Shown here: in pieces, positions 26,550 to 34,088 of the stretch
Layout: each line of letters starts with the position of its first letter
Position numbering within the stretch: position 1 is the first letter of the stretch
NCBI RefSeq assembly: GCF_029360585.1
Contig: NZ_JAQZSJ010000008.1
Coordinates: 141,417 to 205,416, forward strand
Direction of reading: 5' to 3'
Source of the DNA: Cohnella caldifontis
GTDB taxonomy: Bacteria > Bacillota > Bacilli > Paenibacillales > Paenibacillaceae
DNA: 64,000 nucleotides
Position numbers and translations under genes: made by a program
Notes under the pieces: generated by a model
What the model was told of the DNA's origin: nothing
The model's input: only the letters and a program-made list of their open reading frames with translations
The model's database searches: none

Positions 26550-26948
26550 ATGGAAGCGGGATTTTGGATCAGGCTGGGAGCGCTGCTCTTGGATAGCATC
26601 ATCGTGGGGATTCCTTTAGCCATCATTGCCACGATCGTTGCGGGCGGTGGCAGCAACGAAGAATATATCCGGAATATTCCATTCGCTTTGTATTCGATGC
26701 TGCTGCCCGTTTTTTGGGACGGGTATACGATCGGGAAACGGATCTGCGGAATCAAAATCAGAAAAGTGCATGATCATTCCGCGCCGGGCATTGGAACCAT
26801 GCTATTACGCCACTTGGTTGCGGGATTGGTATACGTTTTTACCTTTGGTATCGGCGTCATCGTAAGTGCATTCATGGTGGGGCTTAGAGAGGATAAACGA
26901 TCCATTCATGATTTCATTGCCGGAACGGAAGTCGTTTATGATTCATGA
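26550..26948 (+). CDS. RDD family membrane protein
   Basis: 132 residues with three hydrophobic segments. It begins MEAGFWIRLGALLLDSIIVG, a typical RDD start in which the R/D pair is R-LGALLLD. WDGYTIGKRICGIKIRK is the conserved central loop (usually TLGKRLxGLRV), and REDKRSIHDFIAGTEVVY is the conserved end. Function unknown; some members influence ion or osmotic tolerance. ATG 26550 has AAGGAAGGTG ahead of it; GTG 26538 is too close to that site. Confidence 0.88.
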   Translation: MEAGFWIRLGALLLDSIIVGIPLAIIATIVAGGGSNEEYIRNIPFALYSMLLPVFWDGYTIGKRICGIKIRKVHDHSAPGIGTMLLRHLVAGLVYVFTFGIGVIVSAFMVGLREDKRSIHDFIAGTEVVYDS

Positions 26949-26966
26949 CCCATTGAGGCGGCCGAT

Positions 26967-27476
26967 ATGAAAGGGCAGGGCAAGCGGATCTCGCTTGGCC
27001 TTTCGATTCTCGCACTGTGCGCACTGGCTGTTTATCAAACTTATTCCATCGTGAGATTAAAAGATCAAATCGAAATGGTGAACCCGACCGTTTCCAGATC
27101 GATACAACACGGGCTCGTACAACTCGAGATGGAGATATCGTATCAACAGCAACACCATTGGGATTCCGCGGGACAAATCATCCACGACATTCAAGACGTC
27201 ATGGATGCGATCGGGATCACCTATGAGGCAGCGCAGTATACGGGGACTTTAACGGAATCCGACCGTGCATCATTGTGGGAATTGCATCAATACCTGTATG
27301 CCTTCGCCGAAAACAAAGCGACGCATGACTTGACGTTAAACGAAGACGATAGGAAGAGCTTCGAACGGTTAAGAGCAAAGCTGAGAGAGAACGGTTGGGG
27401 AGCCAATATCGGCTTCTCTTCGGACTGGAACGATTTTATGCGGAGAGTCCGCAATCTCTTGAGCCGTTCCGAGTGA
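26967..27476 (+). CDS. hypothetical protein with N-terminal membrane anchor
   Basis: 169 residues. A signal-anchor (GLSILALCALAVYQTYSIV, about 10-28) is followed by a helical extracytoplasmic part rich in Gln and charged residues (LVQLEMEISYQQQHHWDSAG, then LHQYLYAFAENKATHDLTLN). No family recognised. It starts 18 bp after the RDD gene and probably shares its transcript. Confidence 0.7.
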   Translation: MKGQGKRISLGLSILALCALAVYQTYSIVRLKDQIEMVNPTVSRSIQHGLVQLEMEISYQQQHHWDSAGQIIHDIQDVMDAIGITYEAAQYTGTLTESDRASLWELHQYLYAFAENKATHDLTLNEDDRKSFERLRAKLRENGWGANIGFSSDWNDFMRRVRNLLSRSE

Positions 27477-27601
27477 ACTTCAGGGTTACGGCCCCGGGCC
27501 GCCCGATGTATAATCAGGAAAGAAGCTCAGACGATATAGGAGCCGGCCAAGACAGAGCGATCTAAGGCCGGCTCTCGTCGGTTGCAGGAGGAACGGCCGC
27601 C

Positions 27602-28093
27602 ATGAAAATCGCGTTCTTGATCATCGATATGCAAACCGTACATATTCAAGGCCGAATCGAAGAGAAAGCCGTAGCGAACGCCTGCGAATACATCAACTAC
27701 GTGTCCGACCTGCTTCGGTCGAAAGACCATGTCGTCGTGCATATTCAAGACGTCGAAGGCATGGAGGAGTCGAATAAAGAGAAATTCGGTTTTATTCCGG
27801 AGGTTCAGATCCGGGAGCAGGATTTGAAAGTAACGAAAGAGTATTCCAACGCGTTTTGGAAAACCGAGCTGGAGTCCCTCTTGCGGAGCCATGACGTTGA
27901 GTTGGTGGTCATTTCGGGCCTCGAAGCGCAGCATTGCGTCCTCTTTACCTATAACGGGGCGAGAGAACGGGGCTTCAAAACGGTCATCCTGCAAAACGGA
28001 ATTCTCAGTTCCAATCCGGAGTCGGTCGTTTCGACTTCCAGGGAACGAAACCTGATCTCGTATCCCGCCATCGAATATTTAGTCAACCGTTAA
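27602..28093 (+). CDS. isochorismatase-family cysteine hydrolase
   Basis: 163 residues. The catalytic triad is readable: Asp in FLIIDMQTVHIQG (residue 9), Lys in LKVTKEYSNAFWKT and Cys in VISGLEAQHCVLFT (about residue 115), followed by the usual NGARERGFKTVILQNG. Members hydrolyse amides such as nicotinamide or act on isochorismate; which one is not clear. GGAGGA lies before ATG 27602. The tautomerase gene follows after 14 bp. Confidence 0.9.
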   Translation: MKIAFLIIDMQTVHIQGRIEEKAVANACEYINYVSDLLRSKDHVVVHIQDVEGMEESNKEKFGFIPEVQIREQDLKVTKEYSNAFWKTELESLLRSHDVELVVISGLEAQHCVLFTYNGARERGFKTVILQNGILSSNPESVVSTSRERNLISYPAIEYLVNR

Positions 28094-28107
28094 TCAGGAG
28101 GCCGGTT

Positions 28108-28494
28108 ATGGCGCAGGTCAAAATTTTCGGAACGAGTGAGGCTTTAAAACCGATTCAGGCCTCATTTTCGGATGTCCTTCACTCTTGTCTGGTCGATGCG
28201 CTCCAGCTGCCCCCGGAAAAGAGGTTCCATCGGTTTTTCTTTTTCGAGCCGGAGGACTTCCTCTTTCCTTCCGACCGTTCCGGGAAGTACACGATCATCG
28301 AAATCAGCATGTTCGAAGGCCGGTCAACGGAAGCCAAAAAGCAGCTGATCCGCCTCATATTCGAGAGGATTTCCGCGCTTGGAATCCCTCCCCGCGATAT
28401 CGAAATCACCGTTTTCGAGACGCCGAAACACAATTGGGGGATTCGGGGATTGCCGGGCGACGAATTATCGCTGAATTATAAAGTAGAGGTATAA
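28108..28494 (+). CDS. tautomerase-family protein without Pro-1
   Basis: 128 residues. FFFFEPEDFLFPSDRSGKYT and IIEISMFEGRSTEAKKQLIR are the conserved strands of a two-unit tautomerase, and VFETPKHNWGIRGLPGDE is a typical end. The protein begins MAQVKIFG, so the residue after Met is Ala rather than the catalytic Pro-1 of the 4-oxalocrotonate tautomerase group; this branch may have another activity or be regulatory. AGGAGG precedes ATG 28108. DinB follows on the same strand. Confidence 0.8.
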   Translation: MAQVKIFGTSEALKPIQASFSDVLHSCLVDALQLPPEKRFHRFFFFEPEDFLFPSDRSGKYTIIEISMFEGRSTEAKKQLIRLIFERISALGIPPRDIEITVFETPKHNWGIRGLPGDELSLNYKVEV

Positions 28495-28521
28495 AAACGC
28501 CAACGACGAGGAGTGATGGAA

Positions 28522-29001
28522 ATGAACCGCGACGATATCGTTGAATTGTACGACTATAATATTTGGGCGAACGGAAGGATATTGGGTCATCTGAAAACAT
28601 TGCCGGAGGACGTATTTCACCGGGAAGTGAATCTGGGCTTCAAATCCGTTGCCGACGTGATCGGCCACATCGCAGCCGCGGATGAGGTTTGGCTGACCCG
28701 GCTAGAGGGCAGCAGTCCCTCGTCCCTCGCCTCCAAGCCGTTCGCGAACGTGGAGGAAGCCGAGCGTTCGATGCATCGGATTCAGTCCCGGATTCGCCAA
28801 ATCCTATCGTCGGTTGACGATATGGAACAACCCGTGATCTATCGGAACACGAAGGGGGACGAATTCCGGAATTCGATCTCCGAGATCGCGCGGCACGTGG
28901 TAAACCATGGGACTTACCATCGGGGCAACGTCTCGACCATTTTGAGGGCATTGGGTCACACCGGCGTCCAGACGGATTACATTGCTTATTTGAGGAAGTA
29001 A
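28522..29001 (+). CDS. DinB-family protein (putative metal-dependent enzyme)
   Basis: 159 residues, four-helix bundle. The three metal-binding His are visible in VIGHIAAADEVWLTRLEG and in the pair HVVNHGTYHRGNVSTIL. The start MNRDDIVELYDYNIWANGRI is characteristic. DinB/YfiT proteins may act as thiol-dependent transferases (bacillithiol or mycothiol), which is inference from the family. GAGGAG (28508-28513) is spaced 8 nt from ATG 28522; upstream GTG and ATG codons in frame overlap that site. It ends 2 bp before the carbamoyltransferase-like gene. Confidence 0.88.
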   Translation: MNRDDIVELYDYNIWANGRILGHLKTLPEDVFHREVNLGFKSVADVIGHIAAADEVWLTRLEGSSPSSLASKPFANVEEAERSMHRIQSRIRQILSSVDDMEQPVIYRNTKGDEFRNSISEIARHVVNHGTYHRGNVSTILRALGHTGVQTDYIAYLRK

Positions 29002-29003
29002 GC

Positions 29004-29867
29004 ATGCCGCCATTCCTGCATCTGATCGACCTGACCGAACTTTCGGAAAAGCAGGTTCTGGGGATCTTCGATCGCTCAAGGCGAATGAAAGCCGATCCGC
29101 CTCACCGTTTATTCGCCGGCAAAACGTTCTTGTTGTTCTTTCCCGATTCCAGTCTGCGGACACGGATTTCTTTCGAGAAAGGAATCCGGGATTTAGGAGG
29201 AGCGTGCGTTCTCTTTCCTCCGGAGACGCTGGATAAGGAAGAAGCGCCGGAGGATGTGATGGGCTACGCCGGCAACTGGGCAGACGCTTGCGTGATCCGG
29301 CATCCAAGCTTATCCAAGCTGAAAGAGCTCGCCCGGCACGGTACGGTTCCGGTCGTCAACGCGATGACCTCGGAGAACCATCCTTGCGAAGTGCTGTCCG
29401 ACTTGTTTTCCATAGCCGAAATCAGGAAGGACTATCGCGAGTTAACTTACGTCTTCGCAGGGCCTGCCGGCAATATTTCGAGATCGTGGATGCAATTGGC
29501 AAGCGTCATGCATTTGAAATTCAAGCATGTGTGCGCGCCCGGCAATCGGCTCGCGGACGACGGTCCGCATTACCGATTCGCGTCCGACTTGGAAGAAGCG
29601 TTAACGGGAAGCGACGTCATTTTGACCGATTCGTTGCCGCCCCTCTATTTACACGACGAGTATGTCTCCAAGTACCCAATCACGTTGGAAAGAATGAAAT
29701 GGGCCAACCCAGGCGCGCTGTTGAATCCATGCCCGCCCTTCTTCCGAGGCCAAGAAGTAAGCGAAGATGCGATGGAGTCGGAGCATTTCGTCGGCTATGG
29801 GTTTAAGAAGAACTTACTGTACGTCCAGCAGGCGATTTTGGCTGGGTGTCTTGATTTAGAAGCCTAA
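29004..29867 (+). CDS. divergent aspartate/ornithine carbamoyltransferase-family protein
   Basis: 287 residues, shorter than typical ornithine carbamoyltransferases (310-340). The carbamoyl-phosphate loop reads PDSSLRTRISFEKG instead of F.xxSTRTR. The HPCQxLxD motif is present as NHPCEVLSDLFS (Gln to Glu). The ornithine-side HCLP motif is replaced by LNPCPPFFRG. VFAGPAGNISRSWMQLASV corresponds to the domain-2 nucleotide-like fold. The changes at the second-substrate site suggest a different acceptor from ornithine, or loss of activity. It is isolated from any arginine genes and sits in a run of small accessory genes behind DinB. Confidence 0.75.
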   Translation: MPPFLHLIDLTELSEKQVLGIFDRSRRMKADPPHRLFAGKTFLLFFPDSSLRTRISFEKGIRDLGGACVLFPPETLDKEEAPEDVMGYAGNWADACVIRHPSLSKLKELARHGTVPVVNAMTSENHPCEVLSDLFSIAEIRKDYRELTYVFAGPAGNISRSWMQLASVMHLKFKHVCAPGNRLADDGPHYRFASDLEEALTGSDVILTDSLPPLYLHDEYVSKYPITLERMKWANPGALLNPCPPFFRGQEVSEDAMESEHFVGYGFKKNLLYVQQAILAGCLDLEA

Positions 29868-29913
29868 GGAGGGGATCGAAACGGAAACCATCGTCGAAGC
29901 CCGGGAAGAGCAT

Positions 29914-30321
29914 TTGGAGGATCTGGTGGAGCTGGCCTTGGATTTATGGCCGGAAGCGGGTGAGGATGACCTTAGGCAGACCTATGCCGATTTGCTGCGT
30001 TCGGATCGTCATAAGGTTCTGCTGTTCGCCGCTCAGGACCGCTATGTCGCATTCATACACCTGGCTATCCGTACGGACTATGTGGAGGGCTCCGATTCGA
30101 GCCCGACCGGGTTCGTCGAGGGAATTTACGTGAAGCCCGATTTTCGGAGGAAAGGGATCTCGAGGAAGTTGGTCGACCAAGGGGAGCAATGGGTCCGGTC
30201 GATGGGCTGCAAGCAAATCGGGTCGGACATCTATCTCGATAACCGGACGAGCTATGATTTCCACCTTTCCGTAGGATTCAAGGAAGCGGGACGATTGATC
30301 CATTTTATCAAGGATCTATGA
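29914..30321 (+). CDS. GNAT-family (AAC(6')-like) acetyltransferase, start codon uncertain
   Basis: 135 residues as drawn from TTG 29914. Content resembles aminoglycoside 6'-N-acetyltransferases: MEDLVELALDLWPEAGEDDL, FIHLAIRTDYVEGSDSSPTG, then FVEGIYVKPDFRRKGISRKL (acetyl-CoA loop) and DNRTSYDFHLSVGFKE. The coding pattern clearly continues upstream (ETIVEAREEHLEDL), and a strong AAGGAGG (29866-29872) stands 8 nt from codon 29881, which is ACG where ATG would be expected. Either TTG 29914 is used, which would truncate the first strand, or the original start has mutated. A substrate is not proven, so resistance should not be assumed. Confidence 0.75.
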   Translation: MEDLVELALDLWPEAGEDDLRQTYADLLRSDRHKVLLFAAQDRYVAFIHLAIRTDYVEGSDSSPTGFVEGIYVKPDFRRKGISRKLVDQGEQWVRSMGCKQIGSDIYLDNRTSYDFHLSVGFKEAGRLIHFIKDL

Positions 30322-30333
30322 AGCCCGGCGGTT

Positions 30334-30377
30334 CGGCCGATCTCTTGCTCGAAGCGGGGGATCGGCCGTTTTATTTT
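30334..30377 (+). terminator. Rho-independent terminator after the AAC(6')-like gene
   Basis: CGGCCGATC (30334-30342) pairs with GATCGGCCG (30360-30368), followed by TTTTATTTT. Confidence 0.85.
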
Positions 30378-30420
30378 GCAAGGGGGACCGTTTGATCGGG
30401 GCAGGTGCAAAAAAGTTCAA

Positions 30421-30458
30421 AATATTCCTTGACAGGAATATTCCTAATGGAGTATATT
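30421..30458 (+). promoter_or_regulatory. promoter with palindromic operator for the DHFR-like gene
   Basis: TTGACA (30429-30434), an 18-bp spacer, TATATT (30453-30458). The -35 is the exact loop of an inverted repeat AATATTCC (30421-30428) / GGAATATT (30435-30442). The right arm is itself part of a perfect 10-bp palindrome GGAATATTCC (30435-30444). A repressor is implied; its gene is not identified. Confidence 0.75.
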
Positions 30459-30510
30459 ATGGATGTGAAGCAAAACGACGCCGAAAATCCGATGTAAAGG
30501 AGAATGAATC

Positions 30511-31083
30511 ATGAGAAAAGTGATTTTGTACATGCACGTATCGCTGGACGGCTTCGTGCAGGGTGTCCACGATTGGGACATCAACTGGATCGCGTTCGAT
30601 GACGAAATCGGCCAATACTCCAGGGAGACGCTGAAGACGGTGGACACGGTCATGTGGGGACGGGGAACGTATCTGGGCATGCAGCAATATTGGACCTCGG
30701 TGCCCGGGAACCCGGACGCGTCGGATTATGACAAGGAGCACGCCGAGTGGATCGACAAAGCGACCAAATACGTATTCTCCACCACGCTGGAGAACGCGGC
30801 TTGGAACAACTCCATTCTCGTGAAAGATAACATCGGCGAAGAAATTAAACGAATCAAATCGCAGCCGGGCGGAGACATCGTGATCCTCGGCAGCCCGAGG
30901 TTCGCGCAAAGCGTCATCCGGCTCGGGTTGGTGGATGAGTACCGGATCAACGTGAACCCGGTGGTCCTGGGCGACGGCCTGGCGCTGTTCGACAATTTGA
31001 CGGATCGCATCAAGCTGAAGCTGGTAGCCAACCGGACGTTCCAATCGGGCGTGGCGGGCTTGATCTACCACTTGGCGGACTGA
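30511..31083 (+). CDS. dihydrofolate reductase-like (RibD C-terminal domain) protein
   Basis: 190 residues. RibD-C/DHFR fold: MRKVILYMHVSLDGFVQGVH, VDTVMWGRGTYLGMQQYW, GGDIVILGSPRFAQSVIRLG and LVDEYRINVNPVVLGDGLAL with the NADPH-site Gly pattern. The physiological reaction is unknown for this stand-alone subgroup; it is an NADPH-dependent reductase by fold. AAAGGAGAA precedes ATG 30511. It is a single-gene unit with a strong, palindrome-controlled promoter and a good terminator, so it is probably inducible. Confidence 0.9.
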   Translation: MRKVILYMHVSLDGFVQGVHDWDINWIAFDDEIGQYSRETLKTVDTVMWGRGTYLGMQQYWTSVPGNPDASDYDKEHAEWIDKATKYVFSTTLENAAWNNSILVKDNIGEEIKRIKSQPGGDIVILGSPRFAQSVIRLGLVDEYRINVNPVVLGDGLALFDNLTDRIKLKLVANRTFQSGVAGLIYHLAD

Positions 31084-31099
31084 TTCGGGGATAAGGAAG

Positions 31100-31156
31100 T
31101 CGCTCTTCGGAAAACGCGGCCTGGGCGGCCGGTGAATCCGAAGGGCGATTTTTTTT
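31100..31156 (+). terminator. Rho-independent terminator after the DHFR-like gene
   Basis: TCGCTCTTCGG (31100-31110) pairs with CCGAAGGGCGA (31138-31148) with one G-T pair, then eight T. Confidence 0.88.
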
Positions 31157-31214
31157 CTGCTCCTGCCCCTGTCCCATTCGCCTGCATTCGTCCGGGAAAC
31201 TGAAAGTCAATCGG

Positions 31215-31402
31215 TCTAACGGACACAGCGGCCGCTATGGAGGCCGATTTCTTGACCTTTCGCGTTCTAATGGACACAGACGCGCTTATTTAGGGATAAC
31301 CCCCCTGTTAAGCCGCGACTCTTTGCCGATAAGGGCTTTGCTGTCCGTTACGTTTGGAGAATGACGATATTGGGTCAAATAGCGGCCGTGGCGTCCGTTA
31401 GG
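31215..31402. repeat. four copies of a TAACGGACA-type intergenic element, two inverted
   Basis: TCTAACGGACACAGCGGCCG (31215-31234, continuing CTAT) and TCTAATGGACACAGACGCGC (31266-31285) are direct copies. The reverse complement TAACGGACAGCAAAGCCC is at 31333-31350, and another reverse copy reading CCTAACGGACGCCACGGCCG on the minus strand ends at 31402. All are about 25 bp and end in an AT-containing CTTATTT or CTATTT. A short GGTTCA tandem follows (31400-31425). This accounts for the gene-free stretch 31157-31655; nothing else is recognised there. Confidence 0.72.
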
Positions 31403-31655
31403 TTCAGGTTCAGGCTCAGGTTCACCTCGTGTTCCACGAGAATCGGTGGGGGGGAGTGACTCCTGCCCGGATTTTGGAGCTTCACCGTTTGCGCGTAAAG
31501 GGGGGTCGGTCGAGATTGCCGTCATCCGCACGCCGGAAGGCGATACGGTGCTCGACATTTTTTCAACTGCCGGGCTTCGCGTCATGAAGTGGGGATGTGT
31601 TCTCCGATCCAAGCATGCTATGATCGACCTATGCGGGGAGAAAGGGGAACGCGGA

Positions 31656-31958
31656 ATGGGTGGTTTCGGGGTAGGATTCGTGATTTGGCTGATCCTGATG
31701 GCCGTCTTTTTCTTCATCCTGCACGCCGTCATACGGTCGGCCGTCGATCAATCCGATTTAACCCGGGAAGTTCGGGAACTCAAAGAGCGTTTATACAATG
31801 TGAACCTGAATGGCGACCTTTCCGCTCGTCCGGCGACTGGCGGGGAATCGGCCGACCCGGAATCGGAGGATCTGACGGAAACTTGTCCGGGCTGCGGCAA
31901 CCGGGTTCGCGTCAGCGACGCGTATTGTTCGGATTGCGGATTTAAGCTGCGGGATTAA
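31656..31958 (+). CDS. membrane-anchored zinc-ribbon protein
   Basis: 100 residues. One membrane segment near the start (VGFVIWLILMAVFFFILHAV) is followed by a charged helix DLTREVRELKERLYN and a C-terminal zinc ribbon with two Cys pairs, CPGCGNRVRVSDAYCSDCG. Such proteins are common in Firmicutes and of unknown role, possibly assembling with other membrane components. The frame is open far upstream (31446), but ATG 31656 is preceded by GGGGAGAAAGGGGA and begins the recognisable part; a TATGAT at 31619-31624 could be its -10. Confidence 0.75.
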   Translation: MGGFGVGFVIWLILMAVFFFILHAVIRSAVDQSDLTREVRELKERLYNVNLNGDLSARPATGGESADPESEDLTETCPGCGNRVRVSDAYCSDCGFKLRD

Positions 31959-32114
31959 GAGGCTGGGGAAGGAACCCGATTGACAGGGCCGACACGGGAA
32001 AGTAATCCCGAGCTCACATAGAGGATAACGACTGGTCTCCAGATTGGTGATCCAAGCGGTGCCCATCGGCTGAGTTCGGGTTTCCCGCTATTTCAAAAAA
32101 ATGTTCGTGCCCTG

Positions 32115-32170
32115 TTGACAGACCGACGGTCGGTCTGTAGAATATAGACATCGACAAACCGACGGTCGGT
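32115..32170 (+). promoter_or_regulatory. TetR-autoregulated promoter with long palindromic operator
   Basis: TTGACA (32115-32120), 17 bp, TAGAAT (32138-32143). Arms ACAGACCGAC (32118-32127) and GTCGGTCTGT (32129-32138) around a single G fill the whole spacer. A second copy of the core, ACCGACGGTCGGT, lies at 32158-32170, 36 bp centre to centre. Binding here would cover both the promoter and the first transcribed bases. Confidence 0.88.
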
Positions 32171-32201
32171 CGGCACAAAGGAAAGAAGGGAGTGAAGCGA
32201 G

Positions 32202-32789
32202 ATGACCCCGCCGGCAGGCAAATCCAGCTTCCAGCTCATTTTGGATACGGCAGAGGCGCTCATCCAGCAGAAAGGCTGCCGCCAGACGACGCTGCAGGAC
32301 ATCATCCGGGAATCGGGCCTGTCCAAAGGAGCGATCTACCACTACGTGTCGAGCAAGGACGAGCTTCTCGGCCTCGTCATGAAATCGCGAATCGAGCAGG
32401 TTCACCGGCGGTTTACGGAAGCCGTCAGCTCTCCGCAGACCCAAGGCATCCGCAATCCGCTGCAAATGATCGCGGAGGGCATGATGAAGAACACGAGCCA
32501 CGAGGACGTGACCAATCAAATTTTCCTGTACCTTCTCACCCAGATGGACAACCCGACGGTGGCCGCTACGATGCGGGAAGTGTATGACTACATGGTGCAG
32601 ACCAGCGTCAAGTGGATCGAAGTCGGCCAACACCACGGCGTGATCCCCGCAGACTTGGACAAGCACCGAGTCGCGGACATGCTCGTGACGTTCATGTACG
32701 GCATCCGCGTCAAAAACACGGTGCGGCAGGATTCCTCCGGCATGAAGCTGGAAGAGATCATCGGGTTCATGGCGAAAGCCTTGCAGTAA
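32202..32789 (+). CDS. TetR/AcrR family transcriptional regulator
   Basis: 195 residues. Helix-turn-helix: FQLILDTAEALIQQKGCRQT then LQDIIRESGLSKGAIYHYVS, the standard TetR YxYY-type recognition helix (IYHYV). The ligand domain is not assignable. AAGAAGGGAGTGAAG precedes ATG 32202. Its promoter contains a 21-bp palindrome and a second core copy, so negative autoregulation is very likely. The next gene, a VC0807-type membrane protein, is 81 bp downstream and is the probable co-regulated target. Confidence 0.93.
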   Translation: MTPPAGKSSFQLILDTAEALIQQKGCRQTTLQDIIRESGLSKGAIYHYVSSKDELLGLVMKSRIEQVHRRFTEAVSSPQTQGIRNPLQMIAEGMMKNTSHEDVTNQIFLYLLTQMDNPTVAATMREVYDYMVQTSVKWIEVGQHHGVIPADLDKHRVADMLVTFMYGIRVKNTVRQDSSGMKLEEIIGFMAKALQ

Positions 32790-32870
32790 TCATCAACCTT
32801 AAGGAGAGGCAGCCGTCAAGATGCTCTTGCCTCTTACATAAATTCCAACCGGAGAAAGGAATCATCCCCC

Positions 32871-33491
32871 ATGTCCAAACGCAACTATGTGATCTTTACT
32901 TTGCTGGTGAACGGAGTCGTCCCTTGGCTGCTGTACGTCTGGTTGCAAGACTACATGAGCTCTCTCGCGGCGCTGACGATCGCGACGCTCGTCCCGCTGG
33001 CCGACAATCTCGTTCATTTGGCCAAGCATCGCAGACTGGACGCTTTCGGAGGTCTGATGCTGTTCACGTTCGTGCTGACGCTGCTCTTGGTGCTCTTAGG
33101 CGGCAATGAGAAAATGCTGCTGATCCGGGAATCCCTCGTGACGGCGGCGGTCGGCATCCTGTTTCTCGGCTCCTTGCCGTTCGGCAAGCCGCTGATGTTC
33201 CATCTGGCGGTCCGGTTCATCTCCAAAGGCGATTTCGCAGCCAACTGGAACTATCCTTACTTCCGGTTCGTCATGCGGCTGATGTCGTTCGTCTGGGGGA
33301 TCATGCTGACGGCCGAAGCGGCGGTGCGGGTCACGATGGTGTATTCGCTGTCCACCGCGCATTATTTGGCGCTGTCCAACTTCGTGCTGTACGGCTTCAT
33401 CGGCGCGGCGATCCTATGGACGCTCGCTTACCGCCGCCGCTCCTCCGCCAAACTCGCGCAGTTGAAACTGCAGGCGCAAGCTGCGGCTTAA
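32871..33491 (+). CDS. VC0807-type integral membrane protein
   Basis: 206 residues with about six hydrophobic segments (for example NYVIFTLLVNGVVPWLLYVW, LMLFTFVLTLLLVLLGG, LVTAAVGILFLGSLPFG). FGKPLMFHLAVRFISKGD is the conserved cytoplasmic loop I associate with the VC0807 family. Function unknown. GGAGAAAGGAA lies before ATG 32871. Downstream of, and presumably controlled by, the TetR regulator at 32202. Confidence 0.8.
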   Translation: MSKRNYVIFTLLVNGVVPWLLYVWLQDYMSSLAALTIATLVPLADNLVHLAKHRRLDAFGGLMLFTFVLTLLLVLLGGNEKMLLIRESLVTAAVGILFLGSLPFGKPLMFHLAVRFISKGDFAANWNYPYFRFVMRLMSFVWGIMLTAEAAVRVTMVYSLSTAHYLALSNFVLYGFIGAAILWTLAYRRRSSAKLAQLKLQAQAAA

Positions 33492-33507
33492 TGAGAGGAG
33501 ACCGTCT

Positions 33508-34038
33508 ATGGAGATCATTCCTCTGGGCAAAGAACACCGCAAAAGCCTGATCGCGCTGTACCGGGCGGTAACGGCCGTCCTGAAGCGCCAGGGCAACGAT
33601 CAGTGGGACCGCTGGATTTACCCGAACCGGTTTACGATCGGCGGCGACATCCGGAAAGGAACGGTCTACGGCATCGTGGACCAAGGGCGGGTCGTCGGGG
33701 CGATCGCGATGGACAAGGACATTCGGGAAGCGACAGCCTCGTATCCTTGGACGGGCCGGAAAGACGAAGCTTGGTCCATCCATCGGCTGGCCGTTCACCC
33801 CGAACGGCAAGGGCAGGGCCTTGGCGGCCGGCTGCTCAGGTTCGGCGAAGATCGGATCCGCGCGTCCGGCGGCACGAGCATCCGGCTGGAGGTGTACGCG
33901 GCCAACCCGGGCGCCATCGGGATGTACGAACGGGCCGGCTATGGCCGGGTCGGGGAAACCCGCTACCCGATGCGGAAGCACCCCTACTTCTGTTACGAAA
34001 AATTGTTGCACGAAGAAACAAGCCCTTCCGATACCTGA
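33508..34038 (+). CDS. GNAT-family N-acetyltransferase
   Basis: 176 residues. Motif A: SIHRLAVHPERQGQGLGGRL; motif B: RLEVYAANPGAIGMYERAGY. The N-terminal part (KSLIALYRAVTAVLKRQGND, QWDRWIYPN) matches a common Firmicutes subgroup of unknown substrate. GAGAGGAG precedes ATG 33508, 16 bp after the membrane-protein gene. Its stop codon lies within the loop of a strong bidirectional terminator shared with the convergent S-layer gene. Confidence 0.9.
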   Translation: MEIIPLGKEHRKSLIALYRAVTAVLKRQGNDQWDRWIYPNRFTIGGDIRKGTVYGIVDQGRVVGAIAMDKDIREATASYPWTGRKDEAWSIHRLAVHPERQGQGLGGRLLRFGEDRIRASGGTSIRLEVYAANPGAIGMYERAGYGRVGETRYPMRKHPYFCYEKLLHEETSPSDT

Positions 34039-34064
34039 TGGGATATCGGAAGGGCTTGTTTTTT
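34020..34064. terminator. bidirectional terminator between the GNAT and S-layer genes
   Basis: AAGCCCTTCCGATA (34020-34033) pairs perfectly over 14 bp with 34044-34057, followed by GTTTTTT on the plus strand; a TTGTTTC run follows on the minus strand. Confidence 0.9.
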
Positions 34065-34088
34065 GCCGCTCCGGAGGAACGGACAGAA

